Part shown: one piece after another, positions 1-5,393 of the stretch | Position numbering within the stretch: position 1 is the first letter of the stretch | Layout of the letters: each line of letters begins with the position of its first letter | Source of the DNA: Myxococcales bacterium | Lineage (GTDB): Bacteria > Myxococcota_A > Polyangia > Polyangiales > Houyiibacteriaceae | NCBI GenBank assembly: GCA_013002645.1 | Contig: JABDJF010000781.1 | Coordinates: 1-5,393 of the forward strand | Direction of reading: 5' to 3' | Length of the DNA stretch: 5,393 nt | The notes under the pieces: model-generated | Seen by the model: the letters and a program-made list of their open reading frames with translations, nothing else | Told to the model about the DNA's origin: nothing | The model's database searches: none | Translations under genes and position numbers: made by a program

Positions 1-27
1 CCACTGGAACCAGCCCCGCGCAGGGGG

Positions 28-483
28 TTGCCTGGCGCGGTGAAGGTCGGCGCGGTGTTCGTCCTGCTCGTCGGCGCAGCCGCGTGGCTGCTCTCGGGCA
101 GCGACAACCCGTTCGTGTACTCGAAGCTCGTTCACGAGGTGATGAGCGAGCCGAGCGCGTTCGAAGGTCGCCGGCTGCGCGTCGAGGGCGAGCTTCGCCA
201 GGGGTCGATCGAGTTTCGCGAAGATCCGTGCGAGTGGCGCTTCGTCCTTCACAAGGAGGGGCAGGAGATGGCCGTGCGCTTCCCGCAGTGCGTCGTCCCC
301 GATACGTTCCGGGACGGCATGGGGATTCAGGTGACGGTGCAGGGCGAGCTCGGCAATGACGGCGTGTTCCTCGCCAACCAAGTGATCCCGCGCTGTCCCT
401 CGAAGTACGAGATGCAGGAGCGGATGGAGGCTGGGGAGGAAATGCCCTACGACCCGAACGCGCCGCTTCCCGGTCAGACCTAG
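28..483 (+). CDS. ccmE: Cytochrome c maturation haem chaperone CcmE, Cys-type (CxxxY)
   Basis: CcmE takes haem from the CcmABCD complex, holds it covalently in the periplasm and hands it to the CcmF ligation machinery for attachment to apocytochrome c. Seen here: one N-terminal membrane anchor (about residues 5-22), then a small beta-rich OB-fold-like domain. A VVPDTFRDG stretch (89-97) and GELGNDGVFLANQV (106-119) match the family. The haem-binding motif near the C-terminus reads CPSKY (C123, Y127; TGT at 394-396, TAC at 406-408), not the usual HxxxY. This is the Cys variant known from Desulfovibrio-type and archaeal cytochrome c maturation. C68 and C88 form an additional cysteine pair. Length is normal for the family. 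The start is uncertain. The frame is open to the left edge, TTG 28 sits too close to an AGGGGG at 22-27, and GTG 40 gives a neat MKVGAV start with a 12-base gap. Other ccm genes may lie upstream, outside the window. Confidence 0.88.
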   Translation: MPGAVKVGAVFVLLVGAAAWLLSGSDNPFVYSKLVHEVMSEPSAFEGRRLRVEGELRQGSIEFREDPCEWRFVLHKEGQEMAVRFPQCVVPDTFRDGMGIQVTVQGELGNDGVFLANQVIPRCPSKYEMQERMEAGEEMPYDPNAPLPGQT

Positions 484-507
484 CGCGGCGAGCCAGCCGA
501 GCTCAAA

Positions 508-547
508 GCAAAAACGCCCGCCTCCTCCGAGCAGACGGGCGCTTTGC
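508..547 (-). terminator. Rho-independent terminator, mainly for the minus-strand gene
   Basis: A six-pair GC core (CGCCCG at 515-520 with CGGGCG at 536-541) encloses a 15-base loop. It is extended outwards by GCAAA (508-512) pairing with TTTGC (543-547) across a small internal loop. Read on the minus strand the hairpin is followed by TTTTTGC, a good intrinsic terminator 19 bases past the stop codon at 566. Read on the plus strand only CTTTGCC follows, so termination of ccmE here would be weaker. The position between two convergent genes fits a shared, asymmetric bidirectional terminator. Confidence 0.75.
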
Positions 548-565
548 CAAGCTCGTCCCGACGCC

Positions 566-1150
566 CTACTGAGCGTCGATCTGCGCGCTGCGCTTTTCGT
601 GCCGCGCCTTTTCCCGGGCTTCGGCGGCATCGATGTTGCGCAGCTGCTTTTCGTGGAGTGCCTTGACACGGTCGCGCCGGCCTTGGATCTCCTTGAGCTG
701 AGTGCTGTGTCGCTTGTCTTCCTGTGCGTGAGCGCGCTTTTTGCGAGCTTCCTTGGCTGCTGCCGCTCTTTCCTTCTGGGCCGCCTTGCGAGCCTCGGCC
801 TTCGCCTTCAGCTCGGCCCTGCGAGCTTCGGCCTTGGCCTTCTGGGCTTCACGCTTCGCCAGCTGCGCCTCTTTGCGCGCTGCTGCCTCACTCTTGCCCT
901 TCCCCTCATCGGCGGCATCGGCGGCTAGAGACTTCGCCTCTTGGGCTTTCTCCTCGGCCTGCTCGGCTTGCTCTCCGGCTTTCTTGGCTTCGCCTTTGGC
1001 CGCAGCTGCGGCGTCCTTCGCGCTGTCAGCCCCCTTTTTGGCTGCGCCCTTGGCCTCTTCGTGATGATCGGCCTTTGCGGTCGGCGCGGTCGCGGCAGAC
1101 ACGCCGAAAACCAATGCCAGCGCTATCAATATAGATGGAACGATTCTCAT
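566..1150 (-). CDS. Secreted Ala/Lys/Glu-rich helical (coiled-coil) protein, function unknown
   Basis: I do not recognise the family. The start is set at ATG 1150-1148 because GGAGG (1157-1161) lies six bases upstream and a clean signal peptide begins there; a longer reading from 1198 adds 16 residues before that signal and is rejected. The protein is 194 aa. Residues 5-22 are hydrophobic, with a likely signal peptidase I site at AKA|D (27/28). The mature part, about 167 aa, is almost entirely A, K, E, R, Q and D. It has no cysteine and no hydrophobic stretch, with runs such as KAEARRAELKAKAEARKAA. This predicts a long, highly charged helix or coiled coil, resembling the helical linker of TolA or histone H1-like tails by composition only. 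The last 45 residues are less repetitive. A periplasmic or surface role is inferred from the signal peptide alone. Confidence 0.8.
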   Translation of the reverse strand: MRIVPSILIALALVFGVSAATAPTAKADHHEEAKGAAKKGADSAKDAAAAAKGEAKKAGEQAEQAEEKAQEAKSLAADAADEGKGKSEAAARKEAQLAKREAQKAKAEARRAELKAKAEARKAAQKERAAAAKEARKKRAHAQEDKRHSTQLKEIQGRRDRVKALHEKQLRNIDAAEAREKARHEKRSAQIDAQ

Positions 1151-1167
1151 TCTTTTCCTCCGGTTGG

Positions 1168-1196
1168 GTGTGCTCGACGTAGTCGCCCCCGCACAC
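1168..1196 (-). promoter_or_regulatory. Stem-loop in the leader of the secreted helical protein gene
   Basis: On the minus strand GTGTGC pairs with GCACAC (plus 1191-1196 and 1168-1173). Inside it, CGAC pairs with GTCG around a three-base loop (plus 1175-1185), with a lopsided internal loop of GGGGG against A. The structure ends six bases upstream of the GGAGG ribosome site, so if it is in the transcript it could affect translation or mRNA stability. I could not place a convincing promoter for this gene in 1197-1283, so whether the hairpin is transcribed is inferred. Confidence 0.35.
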
Positions 1197-1255
1197 ATTC
1201 ATCTACGTTGCACAGTAAGCCCCAAACACACTGCACCCAAGTCGGCTGGAGATTC

Positions 1256-1285
1256 TTGACCCAAGTGGCTAAACAACCGTACAGT
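1256..1285 (+). promoter_or_regulatory. Candidate sigma-70-type promoter for mrfA-mrfB
   Basis: TTGACC at 1256-1261 (5/6 to the -35 consensus) and TACAGT at 1280-1285 (4/6 to the -10 consensus) are separated by 18 bases. Transcription would begin near 1292-1293, on or next to the ATG at 1293, giving a leaderless or near-leaderless message. This fits the absence of any Shine-Dalgarno sequence upstream of the three possible starts. The call rests on sequence match alone in a GC-rich background. Confidence 0.4.
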
Positions 1286-3713
1286 GCTGCGCATGAGCGC
1301 AGTGGGGGGGGATACGAGCCGCGAACCGCGGCCTTTTCGACGAGTCAACGAGCCTTGGTCGCGACCCCGAGGCGCAGCCGAGGTCCTGGAGCGCTGGAGG
1401 TCCGGCTCCACCTGGCGGAACGTGACTTGGAGTCACGCCGTCGAGCCCCACGAGGCCAGCGTCGTGCCGATGCCCGAGTCACTCGCACCGGCACTCGTGA
1501 GGGCCATGCGCCAGCGAGGCATACGCGAGCTGTATGATCATCAGGCGCGGGCATTCGAGCTCGCATCTGAGGGCAAGCACCTGGTCGTCGCGACACCCAC
1601 CGCGTCGGGGAAGAGCCTTTGCTACAACCTGCCGGTCCTCCAGGCGCTCGGGTCGGAACCGAGCGCGACGGCGCTCTATCTTTTTCCAACCAAGGCTCTG
1701 TCTCGCGATCAGGAAGAAGCGCTGCGTGCAATGATGCGCGACGCGGACCTGAACGTTGGAGCGATCACCTACGATGGCGACACCCCAAACGATGCGCGGC
1801 GAGCGGCGCGGCAGCGCGCCGGGGTGCTCCTCAGCAACCCCGACATGCTGCATGCGGGCATCATGCCGCACCACACCGGTTGGGCGCGGCTTTTCTCGAA
1901 CTTGAAGTACGTCGTCATCGACGAGCTCCATAGCTATCGCGGCGTCTTCGGCTCGCATCTTGCCAACGTCGTGCGGCGTTTGCAGCGAATCGCGCGTTTT
2001 CACGGCTCGTCGCCGACTTTTCTCTTTGCATCCGCTACGATTGGCAACCCACGTGAGCACGCGTCGCGCATTTGCGGCGCACCGGTCGAGCTCGTCGGTG
2101 AAAGTGGTGCGCCTACAGGGCGACGTCAGCTCGTCGTTTACAATCCTCCGGTAATCAATGCAGAGCTCGGCATTCGCCAGAGCTACATCAAGACGGCGGT
2201 GCGGCTCACGGAGGATCTGGTGCGCGCCGGCGTCCCGACCTTGGTCTTCGGGAATTCCCGCAACGGGGTCGAGGTGATGCTCAAATACCTCCGCGACAAG
2301 CTGTCGCGCGACCAAATCGATCCTTCCGCGATTCACGCGTACCGCGGTGGCTATCTGCCGCAGACGCGCAGGCGCATCGAGACTGCGCTTCGTGCGGGAG
2401 AGATTCGCTGCGTCGTCGCGACCAACGCCCTCGAGCTGGGCATCGACATAGGTGCCCTCGATGCGGTCGTTTGCGCAGGGTATCCGGGGACGATGGCCGG
2501 GCTATGGCAGCGCTTCGGCCGGGCTGGGCGCCGGCGCGATCTTTCACTGGCCGTTCTCGTATCGTCGAGCAACCCGGTCGATCAGTACATGGCGCGGCAT
2601 CCACGCCAACTGGTCTCGGCGCCCATCGAGCACGCCCGGATCGACCCGGACAACATCGAGATTCTCATTCAACACCTCAAATGCGCCGCCTTCGAGCTCC
2701 CGTTCGAGCCGGACGACGTCTACGGTGACATCCCCGACGACGCGCTAGGCGAAGCGCTCGACTACTTGGCCGACAACGGGGTGGTTCACCCCAGCGCGAC
2801 GGCCGCCGGTTCGATCTACCACTGGGCCTCGGACAGTTACCCAGCCAACAACGTGTCGCTTCGAAGCGCAAACTGGGACAACTTCGTCATCATCGATCTC
2901 GATGGAAACCGCACCATTGCCGAGATGGATTGGCGGAGCACGCACACGATGCTGCACGAGCAGGCGATTTACCAGCACGAGGGTGGGCAGTTCCAAGTCG
3001 AACGTCTGGACTTCGACAACCACAAGGCCTTCGTCCGCCGAGTGAAGCCGGACTACTACACGACCGCGATGACGCACAGCAAGGTCGCAGTCCTGGAGGA
3101 GGACCAAAGCGCGACCATCGAGCTCGGCGAAGTTCCGCTCGATGCGGCGCTCGGTGACGTGAGCGTCATCGAAAAGGTCGTTGGCTACAAGAAAATCAAA
3201 TTTCATACTCACGAAAACGTGGGCTACGGCGAGGTGCACCTTCCCGAGATGCAGAAGCACACGACCGCGTTTTGGCTCACCTTTCCGGAGGACTTCGTGC
3301 AGAGTCAGCCCGAGCCACGGGCGGTGGTCGTCGATGCCTTGCGCGGGCTTTCCAAAGCGATGCATCTGGTGGGCGCCGTTGGGCTCATGATCGACCCGCG
3401 CGACCTCGGGCGCACGCTCGGAAGCCGCAACGAAGACGAGGCGCCACCCGGCAAGGGGCAGGGCCCCGGCTTCGACCCGACGATCTTCCTCTACGATACC
3501 GTGGCGGGCGGGATTGGCCTGGCGTCCCGCTTGTTCGAAGAGCGCGAACAGCTCCTGCGTCGCGCGCGGCACTTGATTCAGAGCTGCGAGTGCCAAGAGG
3601 GGTGCCCGGGCTGCATTGGTCCCGATGCATCGGGTGATGACGAGCCCGAGGCAGCACGGAAGCGCCTCGTGCTGGGCTTGCTGGATGCTATCGGCGTGAG
3701 CGCCACCCACTGA
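1284..3713 (+). CDS. mrfA: MrfA-type DExH helicase with C-terminal zinc-binding (DUF1998) domain
   Basis: Superfamily 2 helicase of the YprA/MrfA family, which in B. subtilis acts with MrfB in excision repair of mitomycin C lesions. Visible motifs (residues from GTG 1284): Walker A TPTASGK (104-110), Ia FPTKAL (134-139), Ib NPDMLH (185-190), DELH box (213-216), SAT (250-252), motif V ATNALELGIDIG (379-390), motif VI QRFGRAGRR (409-417). The C-terminal DUF1998 part has LYDTVAGGIG (736-745) and a CxCx3CxxC zinc site (C768, C770, C774, C777). The family-typical EPHEASVVPMPES (54-66) precedes the helicase core. At 809 aa it is somewhat longer than the roughly 750 aa B. subtilis protein, mainly at the N-terminus. 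GTG 1284, ATG 1293 and GTG 1302 are all possible starts, none with a ribosome site; ATG 1293 is my preference. An eight-G run (1304-1311) follows directly. No motif is broken. Followed after 6 bases by mrfB. Confidence 0.93.
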   Translation: MLRMSAVGGDTSREPRPFRRVNEPWSRPRGAAEVLERWRSGSTWRNVTWSHAVEPHEASVVPMPESLAPALVRAMRQRGIRELYDHQARAFELASEGKHLVVATPTASGKSLCYNLPVLQALGSEPSATALYLFPTKALSRDQEEALRAMMRDADLNVGAITYDGDTPNDARRAARQRAGVLLSNPDMLHAGIMPHHTGWARLFSNLKYVVIDELHSYRGVFGSHLANVVRRLQRIARFHGSSPTFLFASATIGNPREHASRICGAPVELVGESGAPTGRRQLVVYNPPVINAELGIRQSYIKTAVRLTEDLVRAGVPTLVFGNSRNGVEVMLKYLRDKLSRDQIDPSAIHAYRGGYLPQTRRRIETALRAGEIRCVVATNALELGIDIGALDAVVCAGYPGTMAGLWQRFGRAGRRRDLSLAVLVSSSNPVDQYMARHPRQLVSAPIEHARIDPDNIEILIQHLKCAAFELPFEPDDVYGDIPDDALGEALDYLADNGVVHPSATAAGSIYHWASDSYPANNVSLRSANWDNFVIIDLDGNRTIAEMDWRSTHTMLHEQAIYQHEGGQFQVERLDFDNHKAFVRRVKPDYYTTAMTHSKVAVLEEDQSATIELGEVPLDAALGDVSVIEKVVGYKKIKFHTHENVGYGEVHLPEMQKHTTAFWLTFPEDFVQSQPEPRAVVVDALRGLSKAMHLVGAVGLMIDPRDLGRTLGSRNEDEAPPGKGQGPGFDPTIFLYDTVAGGIGLASRLFEEREQLLRRARHLIQSCECQEGCPGCIGPDASGDDEPEAARKRLVLGLLDAIGVSATH

Positions 3714-3719
3714 CGGCTG

Positions 3720-4898
3720 ATGTCGATCAAACGAAACCTGGCTCGACTAGCCCGATCGACTCCCCGACAGCTTGACGTGGCGAGCGTTCGAGGAGCGCTG
3801 CCGGGTCAGCGTCGAGAAACGGCGCACGGCGAGTTGCACCTGATCGACGAGTACCTCGAGCCGCAGCATCATCACGGGCGATCGCCCATTGCGAAGGCGC
3901 TCGAGGTTTCGACCGAGAGGTTGGCTCAGCTCGCCCTCGATCCGTCGCTCGAACGCATCGACCTTCAGCGCGCCCTGTTCCTCGACACCGAAACGACCGG
4001 GCTTGCCGGTGGGACGGGGACCGTGCCTTTTCTGATTGGGATCGCCTGGTTCGAGGACCAGTCCATGCGCATCCAGCAGCTCTTCCTCCCGGAGCTCGGT
4101 CACGAGGCGCCGATGCTCAGCTGGCTTCGCGAGCGGGTGCAGCAAAGCTCCTGTGTCGTCTCCTTCAACGGCAAGACCTTCGACTGGCCGCTGTTGCGAA
4201 ACCGTTTCGTCTTGAACCGAGTCCGCGCACCGGCTTTGCCGCCGCATCTCGACTTGTTGCACTGCGCGCGCCGGGTGCTGAGGCCGAGGCTGAAGTCGGT
4301 CCGACTGGTAGAGCTCGAACGCCGGGTGCTTGGGATGTACCGGGAAGACGACGTCTCTGGTGCGCTGATCCCTCAGCTGTACTTCGACTACCTCGACGGC
4401 GGCGATGTCTCGCCCATTGCCAAAGTCATCGAGCACAACGCAAATGACCTGATCGCCTTGGCCGCGCTTCTGGCTGAGCTGGTTGGTCACTTCGACGAGG
4501 TGCACGGCGATGATGACCCGCGCGATCATCTGGCGTACGCCAAGGTCGCCGAGCGCAACGGAGATCGGGCTCGCGCGCGCTCGTTCGCCGATGCCGCCGC
4601 CCAGGGTGGGGGGGAGTCCGCCTGCACCGTCGAGGCCTGCTTGCTCAACGCGCGGATGGCGCGGCGCGGGGGCCATGTCGACGACGAAGAACGAGCGCTG
4701 CTCGACGCACTGCGCGCGGCCGACGACGAGCTCCTTCGTTCGGTCGTTCAGCTCGCGCTTGCCAAGCTTTACGAACATCGCTGCAAAGACCTCGACCGCG
4801 CGCTCGAGCACGCGAAGGGCACCGCGCTCGCCGAGGGAGATGACGCTGCCGGGCGGCGGCGGGCGCGCCTTCAGCGGCGGCTGGGCGATTCAATCTGA
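3720..4898 (+). CDS. mrfB: MrfB-type DEDDh exonuclease with TPR-like C-terminus
   Basis: Exonuclease of the YprB/RNase_H_2 family, partner of MrfA in the B. subtilis mitomycin excision pathway; two divalent metals at the DEDDh site cut DNA strands. Seen: exo I motif LFLDTETTGL (86-95; D89, E91), exo II SFNGKTFDWPLLRNRF (148-163; D155), and exo III IEHNANDLIAL (237-247; H239, D243, HxxxD). All five catalytic residues are present with spacing like the B. subtilis protein. A HLDLLHCARR segment (176-185) is also family-typical. From about residue 264 the protein turns helical and TPR-like, with ALAKLYEHRCKDLDRALEHA (346-365) resembling the C-terminal end of YprB. ATG 3720 gives MSIKRNLARL, resembling the YprB N-terminus, which supports this start. 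The 6-base gap after mrfA and the lack of a strong ribosome site suggest translational coupling. No hairpin terminator is evident after the stop, only a T6 run at 4901-4906. Confidence 0.93.
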   Translation: MSIKRNLARLARSTPRQLDVASVRGALPGQRRETAHGELHLIDEYLEPQHHHGRSPIAKALEVSTERLAQLALDPSLERIDLQRALFLDTETTGLAGGTGTVPFLIGIAWFEDQSMRIQQLFLPELGHEAPMLSWLRERVQQSSCVVSFNGKTFDWPLLRNRFVLNRVRAPALPPHLDLLHCARRVLRPRLKSVRLVELERRVLGMYREDDVSGALIPQLYFDYLDGGDVSPIAKVIEHNANDLIALAALLAELVGHFDEVHGDDDPRDHLAYAKVAERNGDRARARSFADAAAQGGGESACTVEACLLNARMARRGGHVDDEERALLDALRAADDELLRSVVQLALAKLYEHRCKDLDRALEHAKGTALAEGDDAAGRRRARLQRRLGDSI

Positions 4899-4963
4899 AC
4901 TTTTTTGCAACTCGGCTCATGGCTCTGGCACGGGCTGGCACAGCTGCGTATCGTTTGATTGGC

Positions 4964-4981
4964 GAAATCACGCAGGATTTC
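4964..4981 (+). promoter_or_regulatory. Inverted repeat upstream of the sigma-54 promoter
   Basis: GAAATC (4964-4969) and GATTTC (4976-4981) form a perfect six-base dyad with a six-base spacer. Outer GGC (4961-4963) and GCC (4984-4986) extend it across a two-base bulge. Its centre lies about 47 bases before the predicted transcription start near 5020. It could be an operator or an enhancer-binding-protein site, although those sites are commonly further upstream. As RNA it would be a weak hairpin without a T-tract, so a terminator is unlikely. Confidence 0.4.
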
Positions 4982-4993
4982 CCGCCATCATCC

Positions 4994-5009
4994 TGGCACC
5001 GAAGTTGCT
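4994..5009 (+). promoter_or_regulatory. Sigma-54 (-24/-12) promoter of the lipoprotein gene
   Basis: The site reads TGGCACC-GAAG-TTGCT, preceded by C. It matches the sigma-54 consensus TGGCACG-N4-TTGCW at every position but one (C for G). The GG (4995-4996) and GC (5007-5008) pairs are separated by exactly ten bases, as required. Transcription would start near 5020 and give a leader of about 31 bases before ATG 5051, containing the ribosome site GGAGAG (5040-5045). Sigma-54 promoters depend on an ATP-driven enhancer-binding protein, so the lipoprotein is probably switched on by a specific signal. The regulator is not in the window. Confidence 0.72.
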
Positions 5010-5050
5010 TAGAGAAACCGTGTGGCCCCCCTTTTGCCTGGAGAGAAGCA

Positions 5051-5393
5051 ATGAATCGAATCTGGTTGGCTTGTGGAGTGCTCGGTGTCGGCCTCGTGGC
5101 CGTCGCCGGCTGTGGCGAAGCGACAGGCGACAGCGCCGCCCCGCTCGAGGGCTTCGTCTGCGGAAAAAACGGCTCGACGTATTCGGTCGAAGACGCCGTT
5201 CGCGGCGAGCACGAGGTGGAGCACCGCGGTCGCTGCGATGCGCCCATGCACTGTGAATCCCCGATCGACTGCTTCGTGGGTGACGCTTGCACGCCCGTGC
5301 CCTGGGCTGCCGGCGACGATCGGAACGACCCTGGCGCAGACCCGGCGAGCATCCCCTCTGACCCAAGCGCCTACTGGTGCATTCCGGGTCCCA
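5051..5393 (+). CDS. Cys-rich lipoprotein with Kazal-like core, 3' end outside window
   Basis: The frame runs from ATG 5051 to the right edge without a stop (114 codons). GGAGAG at 5040-5045 is the ribosome site. Residues 4-19 are a hydrophobic signal ending in the lipobox VAGC (18-21); C21 would be lipidated by signal peptidase II, placing the protein on a membrane facing the periplasm or cell surface. Residues 37-62 (C37-GKNGSTY, then EHRGRC62) resemble the half of a Kazal protease-inhibitor domain with the pattern CGxDGxTY...GxC. The two internal cysteines of that fold are absent (D48 and G52 instead). Five more cysteines follow (C68, C74, C80, C110 and C62 at the junction) in an acidic, Pro-rich stretch. 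Small Cys-rich lipoproteins with Kazal-like cores are frequent in myxobacteria. Protease inhibition is not supported by what is visible. The gene is strongly supported; the domain call is tentative. Confidence 0.82.
   Translation, partial: MNRIWLACGVLGVGLVAVAGCGEATGDSAAPLEGFVCGKNGSTYSVEDAVRGEHEVEHRGRCDAPMHCESPIDCFVGDACTPVPWAAGDDRNDPGADPASIPSDPSAYWCIPGP

Noticed and set aside
599..1134. Several plus-strand open frames (for example 599-928, 724-1134, 741-1064) opposite the helical protein gene
   Set aside because: They mirror a GC-rich Ala/Lys/Glu repeat, giving Leu/Ser/Ala-rich translations without ribosome sites; the minus-strand frame has a signal peptide, ribosome site and terminator.
1151..1198. 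Sixteen-residue N-terminal extension of the secreted helical protein (start at 1198)
   Set aside because: It would bury the signal peptide behind a polar stretch and ignore the well-placed GGAGG before ATG 1150.
1197..1283. Promoter for the minus-strand helical protein gene, such as TTGGGT-N17-TACTGT
   Set aside because: The -10 match is only three of six, no better than chance in this region.
2745..3710. 321-codon open frame antisense to mrfA
   Set aside because: It is a by-product of GC-biased third positions opposite a strongly conserved helicase; its translation shows no recognisable domain.
3747..4811. 354-codon open frame antisense to mrfB
   Set aside because: It lies wholly opposite conserved DEDDh nuclease motifs and shows no domain or start signal of its own.
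4872..4906. Possible terminator after mrfB (CAGC/GCTG mini-stem and T6 run)
   Set aside because: The stem has only four pairs and is more than 15 bases from the T run, so it does not form an intrinsic terminator.
4645..5352. Minus-strand open frames over the mrfB end and the lipoprotein gene
   Set aside because: Their translations are Arg/Pro/Ser-rich and they cross a clear sigma-54 promoter and the lipoprotein start.

Overview
The window is high-GC bacterial DNA, roughly 60-65% G+C by eye. It holds five genes in four transcription units, with no RNA gene, insertion sequence, CRISPR array or other mobile element that I can support. Three features suggest a myxobacterium or another lineage once placed in the Deltaproteobacteria. 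These are a CcmE with the Cys-type (CxxxY) haem motif, a clear sigma-54 (-24/-12) promoter, and a Cys-rich lipoprotein with a Kazal-like core. This placement is an inference; no marker gene is present to settle it.

Layout. (1) Bases 1-483, plus strand: ccmE, the periplasmic haem chaperone of cytochrome c maturation. Its true start may lie left of the window. (2) Bases 566-1150, minus strand: a secreted, Ala/Lys/Glu-rich, highly helical protein of unknown role, convergent with ccmE. A strong hairpin with a T-tract on the minus strand (508-547) separates the two. (3) Bases 1284-4898, plus strand: a two-gene operon that I recognise as the MrfA/MrfB pair (B. subtilis YprA/YprB). MrfA is a DExH helicase with a C-terminal four-Cys zinc site, and MrfB is a DEDDh exonuclease with a TPR-like tail. 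They are divergent from gene 2 and separated from each other by only 6 bases. (4) Bases 5051-5393 and beyond, plus strand: the 5' part of a lipoprotein gene, preceded by a well-matched sigma-54 promoter and an upstream dyad.

How they work together. The one clear functional unit is mrfA-mrfB. In B. subtilis this pair acts in a UvrABC-independent excision pathway for mitomycin C damage; the helicase is thought to unwind at the lesion and the nuclease to degrade the damaged strand. All the catalytic motifs expected of both proteins are intact here. The other genes appear to be unrelated neighbours with their own signals.

The points most worth a second look are the sigma-54 promoter with its dyad, the Kazal-like core that keeps only one of three disulfides, the possible leaderless start of mrfA beside an eight-G tract, and the CxxxY CcmE with an extra cysteine pair. 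I saw no evidence for a wholly new multi-gene system.
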